Of a DNA stretch of 64,000 nt, positions 56,649 to 64,000 are shown in pieces; position 1 is the first letter of the stretch, and every line of letters begins with the position of its first letter. The notes below the pieces were generated by a model. That model saw nothing but the letters and a program-made list of their open reading frames with translations, did not search any database and was not told the origin of the DNA. The translations under genes and the position numbers were made by a program. Source of the stretch: Sceloporus undulatus (taxonomy: Eukaryota; Chordata; Lepidosauria; Squamata; Phrynosomatidae); NCBI RefSeq assembly GCF_019175285.1, contig NC_056525.1, forward strand, positions 122,397,002 through 122,461,001, in the 5' to 3' direction.

Positions 56649-56760
56649 ATATAAAGTGATCTTGTAGCCCCTTTGAGACTAACTTTAGAGGTAGTGTCAA
56701 AGGGGCTATAAGATCTCTTTATATACCAGTTGTACAGACTAACACGGCTGTATCTTTGAG
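56649..56760. repeat. Interspersed repeat of the 'AGACTAACACGGCT' type
   Basis: ATCTTGTAGCCCCTTTGAGA and its inverted partner CAAAGGGGCTATAAGATC, then AGACTAACACGGCTGTATCT. Appears as a small inverted pair. Confidence 0.55.
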
Positions 56761-56805
56761 TTATGTACATAGTAATGGCTGCCAGTTTGCACTATATGGA
56801 AAAGG

Positions 56806-56925
56806 GATTGGACATAGGAGTGTGGCTCTGGCATGGCTTTTGGACTCTTAAGATGTATGCATCTTTTTAACAGCATACCTCCAAAGTGACCTGAGAAGCA
56901 ACTTTATTTTGGCCTGTCTGTTCGG
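56806..56925. repeat. Half copy of the palindromic element at 6773-7007
   Basis: GGAGTGTGGCTCTGGCATGG, ACAGCATACCTCCAAAGTGA and AGCAACTTTATTTTGGCC match the right arm of the 6.8-kb element. Confidence 0.6.
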
Positions 56926-57399
56926 GCCCATAGATTCATCTTGGGTAAGCCACTGAGCCTTAAATTGATGTTGTAATGATTGTCCAGAATACCCCATGTA
57001 AGCGGCCCAGAGCTCCTCAGAAGAACAGGATCAAGTGTGAAGAATAAAAGTAAGGGGGTTAGGATCCTTCCCTTCACCACAAAATGGCATTTAAAGATTT
57101 CTAGGGGCATCCCGTTAAAAGGAACAACTGGAAACTACAATAGACCAGTTCAGTGAAAAGACTGCTAATAAGTCAATTGGAAACACCTAAAAGCAATATT
57201 AAGGATAATCCTAAAGGCCTAACATTCAGAATCAATTCTGTCCTATTAGAAACCAAATTCTCTGAGCCTACAACAGAACAGAAAACCAGAAAGGCTCCCC
57301 TAGTCTTAAAGAACATCGAACTATCAACTTTGGTACTTAATACCAAATATAGTACCTGGGTTGTTCTCTGAATGGTGAAAGCTGGAGAAATTGTGGTGC

Positions 57400-57947
57400 A
57401 AAAGGCACCTGTTTATCTAGGTTTTTCCAAATGCACAATAGCAAATTAAAGTTAATGTTGACCCAAAAATTGGATTACTCTGTTTGAAAATCAATGCAGA
57501 TCCCTCAAAGATAAATAAGTAATTAGCTTTTTTATGTTTAGCCGCAAGGCTTGAAATCACTTCAAAGTGGAAAACTCTGAGCTGTTTATCAATAAAATCT
57601 TGGTCAAAATGGCTTTGGAGTGTCACTTTGATGGAAAAACTTAACTTCTCGTCTTTGACATATGAGTGACAGAGAAACTTTTTTTTTTTTTTTTTGCAAT
57701 TTGGTTTCCTTTTATTGACGTCTATTAATCATTCAAATGATTTTGTTGCCCCTCTTAAATCACGCATCAACATGTAGAATGATGTTATTACTAAGAAGCA
57801 CTCAAGGTAGTTTATTGCATATGATGCAGATTTCAAGACTGTGCTGTGCTTTGTATATCATCAAAATGGATATTTGAAACATGTTATTTGGTACTTTATC
57901 TTTGTGACTGTTTAAATAAAGTACAATAAAGGTTTATTTAAAAAAAA
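57400..57947 (+). other. Possible transcript 3' end or processed copy (double poly(A) signal plus A run)
   Basis: AATAAA at 57915-57920 and 57925-57930 are followed ten bases later by an A8 run at 57940-57947. A 16-17-base T run lies near 57680. No upstream coding frame is recognised, so the source is unknown. Confidence 0.3.
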
Positions 57948-58136
57948 GATTGCTGGGGGTTAGGTAGGGGTGCGAAGGAGGGCTAGTATAGAAGACCACA
58001 CACTTAACCTTAATAGTATCTTGATTTTGAATTGCGTATGATCAAGGGGCATTTCGTGTCTGTTTTTCAGCTCCTCCTATTACAATTTTAGGAGCGCAGT
58101 ATATAGTGCATGGTTACTCTGAACATGATCAGAAGC

Positions 58137-58160
58137 CATATATATATATATATATATATT
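58137..58160. repeat. (TA)n microsatellite followed by (GTCT)n
   Basis: Alternating TA for about 24 bases then GTCTGTCTGTCTC. Confidence 0.9.
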
Positions 58161-61100
58161 GTCTGTCTGTCTCTTTTGGTATGTTCTTAGATCTTAACCC
58201 AAACCAAATGGTTACAGCATCTGTTTGGAGAACCCAGGCAAGGCCAAGTAGAGGTTAAACTCCAGCTGTTCCCTTCCTTCCTTTTCAGAAGGGAGCACTT
58301 AGAAGCTCTGTTGCCCATCTGGCAGGAGCATCTTTCTACTGTGACCTCTGGCTGAAGCTCCCCCCCTTGCCTGCATCAGTGCACAAGTGATAGTGCAGGC
58401 ACGGATCAAGATTATTAAATATCCCCATTTGCTAGAAGGCCAGCTGTGGCAGTCAGAGGAGAGAAAAGGGGAGAGGAGAAAGACCGTCATATAGTCTCCA
58501 AATTACATAAGAAAGTATCTATAGAATCAGCATTAGCCCAACTGGTCCAGAACAATTAATGACCCCCATTTAAGCGCCAGTGTAATATGTTGGCTTCAAA
58601 CCCCCATTCACCAAGGTAGCTCCCTTGGGTCAATCTCCATCTCTCAAGCTAATCTATCATACAGGGTTGCTGGGGAGGAGAAGAAACATGGATCCTCCTG
58701 TTCAGTCCCTTATAGCAAGGATGGCAATCATGCAGCCTTCCAGATGTTGATGCACTGCAACTCCCAGAATTCCTCACCATTGACTGTACTGGCTGGGACT
58801 GATGGGAGTTGCGGTCCAACATCTGGAGGGACATACGATTCACACCCTCGCCTCAGAGGAAAGTCATAGCCTTAAAGTAACATCACACTATTTGTCACAT
58901 TTAGCTGCTCATGCTCCAGCATGAGCAAGCCATACCCAAGAGCTGACCTGGAATTTCCCAATGCCATCCAATGAGGCTTACACTGTAGCCATGAAGACAC
59001 TAATTTCCTTCCTTTAGGTATTTGGGCAGAGACAGATCAAGCTCTGCTGGAGCCTTAAGCTGTGTCAAAATTAAAAGGCCTCCAAAAAGTGTGTGTTATA
59101 AAAAGTATTATCAAATAAAACTTGAAATTTAGTAATTACAGCTTTTGTTTCTATACTGTGAGAAAGGCGAGATATAAAAAAATAAGATGATGATGATGAT
59201 GATATTCATCAGCCTAACATATACTGATGTCCTAAACTGTATGTGGGATAGGACTATGTGACAGTCTTATTCAAGCAGACCACTGAACAACTATCACCAG
59301 ACCACGGGGTGCAACATCCAACTTCTTTGCTCACCTTTGGAAACTATCAGTTTCTCTAGCTCGGAGGTGGAAATCACATAGTTCTCCAGATGTTGGATTG
59401 CAGCTCCCAGCATCCCCCACCACTGGCTATGCTGGGACATGCATTATCCCCATCCATTCTGTAGTATATCTGACCATGAAGCAACATGTGTATATGGTAG
59501 GCTTCAGCCTGAGTGAGTTCCCTACCTGTGTAGCTGATACAGATATATCCTGGAGTCATTGCAATCTGTATAGTCTTTCCCAACTGAGTACAAGCTGGCC
59601 TTGGGTACGGTGGAGGCTAGCTTTTCCCCACAGCTTTGGAAGAAAGCCTTTGCTGGCTGGCCACTCAGAGTTTAAAAGCTGCACAGCAAACTTCCCTTTA
59701 TTCAACCATTCATTGCATTCACCTGAGAAGGATCTCAGAGAACCCATTTCCCCAGCTTTTGATGGACCATAGCTTAGAGCACTGTGGATAGCAGTTGTGG
59801 GTTCAAAGCAGTGCTGTCAGCTTTTCAAAACAGCAATCAGGAACAGTCTAAATTCAAGATATACAGGGCTATTAACAAATTTGTGTTCTAAATACAAATT
59901 AAAATATCCATTTCAGTCATGCTTTTCTGCAAAATTAACATATTGTCCACATTTCTGTCTTTATGAAAAAATAAGCTGTCCAACCTTCAAATAGGAGGCA
60001 GCCTTTATAACAAGGGATTCCTGCCAGACTTATAAAGGAAACCTTTCCAGCCCCTCAAATCAAGCATGTCCCTTATAAAAAGAGACACCTGGCAATCCTA
60101 GTTTAAAGCCACATCCAGGCCATGTAGACCTTTAAGAAAGTGTAACTGATCCCCCCACCTTCAGGGAAAAAACAATAACAAATGGCTCTGTACCTTCTCC
60201 AAGCAATCCTAGTGTTAACACTGTCCCGTCACAAAAATCCAGAAATGAAAAGCCGCATGATGATTCCATTTTCACCCCTTCTTAAAAGGTTTTCGCTTGT
60301 ACAAAAAATGGTGGAAGAAAGGAAGGGGAAACACAGGAGGGCTGCAAACTGAAAATGGGATAGACATCTCATAAACTTCCAGGAAGGTGACCATGCAAAT
60401 TAAAGCCATGTCTAGAAGCAGGCATAGCAGGCAAAACATGGTAGGGGTGAGCCACTTGTAGTGGAAGAGCAGGGTCTGAGTAGGGAAAGGAGCTTAACAG
60501 TCTGGATATTCATGAATATCCCTGCACTACCCAAGGCCAGTTGCTCTCTTTCCCAGTTTGAAGTCCACCACAGTGGGTTTGTGAGGATAAAATGGGGGTA
60601 GCCTAAGATGTTTCACCCCAAAAGTAGGGCGGGATAAAGACAGTGAAGTAGTACAGGTGTTGGTCAAAGGGGTGCCCCACACAAGTATATATTGTATACA
60701 CTGTATATATATTGTCCTGGCTGTATTCCTCTTTAACACCATCCAAATCAATGTCATTACCTTTCCAAAAGCTCTGGTAAAAGCCCCCCCCCCCCCCCAA
60801 ATAATTTCTGAGTTTGTCAGTGCTGAGGAGCTCTTGTCTTTATAAAGTGGGCTCTTGGTTTATTCATTGCATGGACTGGAATCCTGCTCATCTGCACTCT
60901 GTAGGGAAAGAGCAGCTGTTAGATTTTTCTGTATAAGGCACAAGAGTGTTTTGAATTCCTTCCTTATTCCTCCCAACAGGGACAGGGCCATGTGTTGTCT
61001 CAGGTGGAAAGTGTTCACTGTGCAAGGGCAGACCAAGAGGGCAGACAGGATCTGTGGAGAGCAGAGGCTGCTATGCCCGTGTGCCTGGCTTTCAGAGGTT

Positions 61101-63150
61101 GCAGCTAGCCCATCTCCTCCGATAACTCACCCACAATGCTTTACTTTGAAGACAGCTCAGAGCAAGGTATTGCTGAAACTGCTGCTGCAGAACAAAGTAG
61201 TGGATATGGCTTGCCAACCCCCACCAAATCTTCTTTTCCACATTTCACTTCCCGCAGAGCAGAGCAATGGGGAGAGGGCCTCCCACTATATTTCAACACC
61301 TCTCACATTCTACACAGTCAGCCATGGGTTAGAACACAGAAATTCCTAGGTTCCCCCCCTAAACTTCACATTGTTTGTGTGTGTTGCCCTCAAGTCGCCT
61401 GTTGACTTAGGCCAATTCCATGAATTCCATAGGGCTTTCTTAATTCAAAAAGCTACTTTTCCATCGAGTTGAGGCCAAGAGCATAAGGGTGTTTAAAAAA
61501 ATAATTTAATCAGAGAATCATGACGAACCAAGGTAGAGAGGCTACCCAGTACTGCCAAGAGCAGCTCATGGCAATACACTCACAACAGCTATATCACAAC
61601 AGAGACCTCTCCTGTCACAATCAGGTCTTCACTGCAAGGCTCAGGAGTGAACCTGGTCATTTGAGATGGTGGGAATCCAAGGCAGTTCCAAGACAAATGA
61701 TAAAAAAAACCCAGTAAGAGCATATTCAGGCCACATTCTCCCTAGACTGGTAAGCCTGATTTTTGAGCTGTACCATTTCAGACTTGCAGGCACTTCACAT
61801 AACAGAATGTTTCTCCATACCAAAAGTAATTTTTAAAAATTACTTGCATGCCAGAAGAAAGGTTTTGGGCTACTCTTTTCACCAGACTGATAGTTTTCTA
61901 TAAAGAAACTAATGAGCATTCAGTTTACATGAAACTCACCTGTAGTCTGAAATGTAGTCTGTCATGAGAATGAGGACATTGTCGTGTGCTAAACTTGATG
62001 GATGGACAAGAATGTGATGGCCAGGCTACAGTGCCTTATAGGGTGATGGAGCTACCTGGCCATTACTCAGAAAGCTTCCTCAGAGGTGAACACAATACTT
62101 CAGCAGGCCCTTGAAACTGGGGACAGTTGCCAATCTCCTGTTTGTGGACCTCTTGTAAGAGGACAAGCCAGAGTCTTCTTCAGACAGTCAACACTTGTGA
62201 ACATAATGCACAGAAGCAGATGATCCTCAATAGAGTGCGCTGAGCTCTTACTGTTAGGAAACAGAGTATCAGTGCAAGTACAGTAGCAACAAAACTTATT
62301 TAAAAGTGATTTAAACTTTTGTGGCTCCCTAACAGGACAACAAATGATACACAGATCGGAAAGCTGATATTTGCAGCACAGAGATGCCTGTTCATAGCAC
62401 AAAGAGAGACCAAGAGGTGGCCCAGTCTGAAATCACAATCTTCCGGAGAGGGCAACGTCTGCTTTCATCTAGGGATGCTGTTACCATAGTTACCCAAAAC
62501 AGAGTTGACGGCCTCTTAACTCCTGGAAGCTTCCTGAGGAGAATATCTGTTGGCAGTGTGTTCACATTTTGCTTCAGCATGTGGAACAGATGCATTTGAA
62601 GAGATTTAATTTGACGAAGGGCAATGCTCATAGCAAGGACAAATTGTGAGCCTACATATCTTTGAAGAGCCTTTATGTACCCACTTGGCCTACTGTGTTT
62701 AGAATATTGATTTAAGATAATCCAGTATCCTTCAGATTTTAAGGGGAAGAGTGAGGATTTGGGGAGGTGAGGAGATACTGTTCTAACCAGCGCTTTGTTA
62801 AATGCTGTCCTGGTCACTTCATCCCACATGTGCAGGAAAGCAGGTTGGTGCCAAATCTTCCCTGCTAGTTCCTGTTTCTTGGCAGTGGGGGTGGGGAGAG
62901 GGAGAAGGGCAGAGGGAGAGCCATATTAACAGATAAAATATTTAGCATGTACCAGCTTGCAACACAACACAGCCCACAAGATTGGGCTGTGCCACTGCCC
63001 AAGTCCAGGTCGGAAAGGCATTGATAACCGGGATGTGAAGTAGGCTCTGCTCAAATTCCCAGGCAGGCCCAGTAGGCACTGGAGGCTCTGTGTTGTGCAG
63101 CAATAGCTTCACCTTCAAGCAAGCCCCTGCAGACATCCTGGGCTTCTTTA
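58161..63150. other. Convergent intergenic stretch; likely includes 3' UTR of the KIAA1614-like gene
   Basis: Contains a palindromic MITE (58726-58850), a second weak copy near 59359-59445, a C run (60784-60798) and a reversed Bov-B/SINE-tail scrap (61371-61445). On the minus strand no AATAAA lies within 1 kb of the PDZ-exon stop, so the 3' UTR end is undetermined. A 145-codon minus-strand frame at 62392-62829 has no known motif. Confidence 0.4.
58726..58850. repeat. Palindromic MITE of the CCAGATGTTG type
   Basis: CTTCCAGATGTTGATGCACT, ACTCCCAGAATTCCTCACCA, GGACTGATGGGAGTTGCGGT, CCAACATCTGGAGGG: inverted arms with a short centre. Weaker relatives lie at 4363-4490, 14405-14490, 36690-36800 and 59359-59445. 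Confidence 0.65.
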
Positions 63151-63344
63151 CTACCGCCGAAGAGGCCTCTGCCTCAGCACTCTAACTGAGAGGGTGTCTG
63201 TCCACAAGAGAAGTTCATTGATTTGGGCCAGGCCCAAACCAGCCACCTTGGCACCATTCACTTCTAGTATCTCATCCCCAACTCCTAGGAGGCCTGCATA
63301 GAGCTTAGCTGTGTTGGGGTCTGCCATCTCTTGTACGTAGATGC
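63151..63344 (-). CDS. KIAA1614: PDZ-domain exon, probably last coding exon of the KIAA1614 orthologue (partial gene)
   Basis: On the minus strand a TTTTTTCTTGGCAG acceptor precedes a 63-residue stretch starting (G)IYVQEMADPNTAKL, continuing GLLGVGDEILEVNGAKVAGL and ending SVRVLRQRPLRR, then tandem stops TAG TAA. It reads as most of a PDZ fold: the βB strand, the GDEILEVNG core, the αB helix (LAQINELL) and the last strand. It most resembles Par6-type PDZ domains. The carboxylate-binding loop strand would lie in the upstream exon outside the window. As recalled, human KIAA1614 lies tail-to-tail with STX6, as here, and this synteny drives the name. A GTAGTA within the stop region could act as a donor, so last-exon status is not certain. 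Function is unknown; a scaffold role is only a guess. Confidence 0.65.
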
Positions 63345-64000
63345 CTGCCAAGAAAAAAGAAGAAGTAAGTATCACATAATGAGAATTAGGAGGACCACCA
63401 CCACCACCACCACCACCACCACCACCATCATCATCATCCTTCTACATGTACAATACATGGCCAGAGCAAGCATTTTCATATGCAAAGTGGCAGGAGCAGG
63501 CTATCTTCAAGTAAGTTTGGCAATGCCCTTCTAACTTTCAAAATAAAGGCTGGAAATTCAGGGAAGAATGAGAAAGTACTCTGCAGTACCCTGTGACTAT
63601 TAGAATAAAATGGATGCCAAGTGGTAAATAAAGGCAGGTAGAAACTTTGAGACAGACAGCGATGCAAGCTGCAGTTTCTGTTGCACTGAGAAAGAGAGGC
63701 TGGACACTGGTATGGGTCAAATGTGATGGTCAAAAGGTAAACCTTCAGCTGGTCACTTTCTATGCTATTAGCTATTTTATACTTGAGCAAAGGAAAGCAA
63801 ACTGTTAATCAACACACAAATGCATCAACACAGGAGGAAAGGGTTCTGATATGAGGAGCTGGATAATAGCAAGGAAGGGTAATGTTTATATCAATAAAGG
63901 AAGATTTTATCTCTTTAGCAGCCGAAAAACTTTCTGGATAGGGGGAGAGGGAGTAAGAAATTAGAATCTGTCTGGCCTGACAGCATCCCAATTGATCACT
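63345..64000 (-). other. Intron of the KIAA1614-like gene
   Basis: Begins at the acceptor just right of the PDZ exon. It holds an (ACC)n/(ATC)n trinucleotide tract at about 63391-63437. I see no further exon before the window ends. Confidence 0.55.
63391..63437. repeat. (ACC)n(ATC)n trinucleotide repeat
   Basis: About twelve ACC units followed by four ATC units, in the intron of the KIAA1614-like gene. Confidence 0.9.

Noticed and set aside
60855-61349. 164-codon plus-strand frame near the right end
   Set aside because: No motif or splice context and it lies in the convergent intergenic gap.
62392-62829. 145-codon minus-strand frame downstream of the PDZ exon
   Set aside because: It follows the tandem stops and has no recognised domain; most likely 3' UTR or intergenic.

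Overview
The window is vertebrate nuclear DNA, almost certainly from a squamate reptile (a lizard). It has intron-rich genes, CpG-rich promoters and a dense load of interspersed repeats typical of squamates. These include tRNA-headed SINEs with a Bov-B-like tail (Sauria SINE type), Bov-B/RTE, CR1 and L2 LINE pieces, pogo/Tigger-like and hAT MITEs, and short palindromic elements. There is no bacterial or organellar signal. The species cannot be named from the sequence.

Three host genes can be supported. IER5 is a complete single-exon gene on the minus strand (CDS 16222-16809), with a TATA box and GC-rich promoter to its right. STX6 (syntaxin 6) is complete on the plus strand: eight coding exons from 30958 to 48781 give 253 codons plus a stop. 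A minus-strand PDZ exon at the right end (63151-63344) is most likely the last exon of the KIAA1614 orthologue. As I recall the human 1q25 map, IER5 and STX6 are divergent there and STX6 and KIAA1614 are convergent, as here. MR1, which lies between STX6 and IER5 in mammals, is not seen.

Layout: 1-15.5 kb is intergenic and repeat-rich (SINEs, Bov-B and CR1 pieces, one solo LTR with target-site duplication). 15.5-17.2 kb is the IER5 locus. 17.3-30.6 kb is intergenic (SINEs, Tigger-like elements, a terminal-inverted-repeat element, LTR-like fossils). 30.6-31.1 kb is the STX6 promoter and exon 1. 31-48.8 kb is the STX6 body. About 48.8-51.7 kb is a likely STX6 3' UTR. 52-63 kb is the convergent intergenic interval. 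63.15 kb to the end is the KIAA1614 3' end and an intron.

The genes share no operon-like logic. IER5 is a stress-induced regulator of HSF1/PP2A, STX6 is a trans-Golgi/endosome SNARE, and KIAA1614 is poorly characterised. The most notable signals are a textbook AT-AC (U12-type) intron in STX6, two E-box/CLEAR-like palindromes in the STX6 promoter, a palindromic repeat half-copy abutting that promoter with a ZNF143-like motif, and a 28-bp minisatellite in STX6 intron 1 that reverses orientation and is interrupted by a CR1 insertion. I found no convincing novel gene system.
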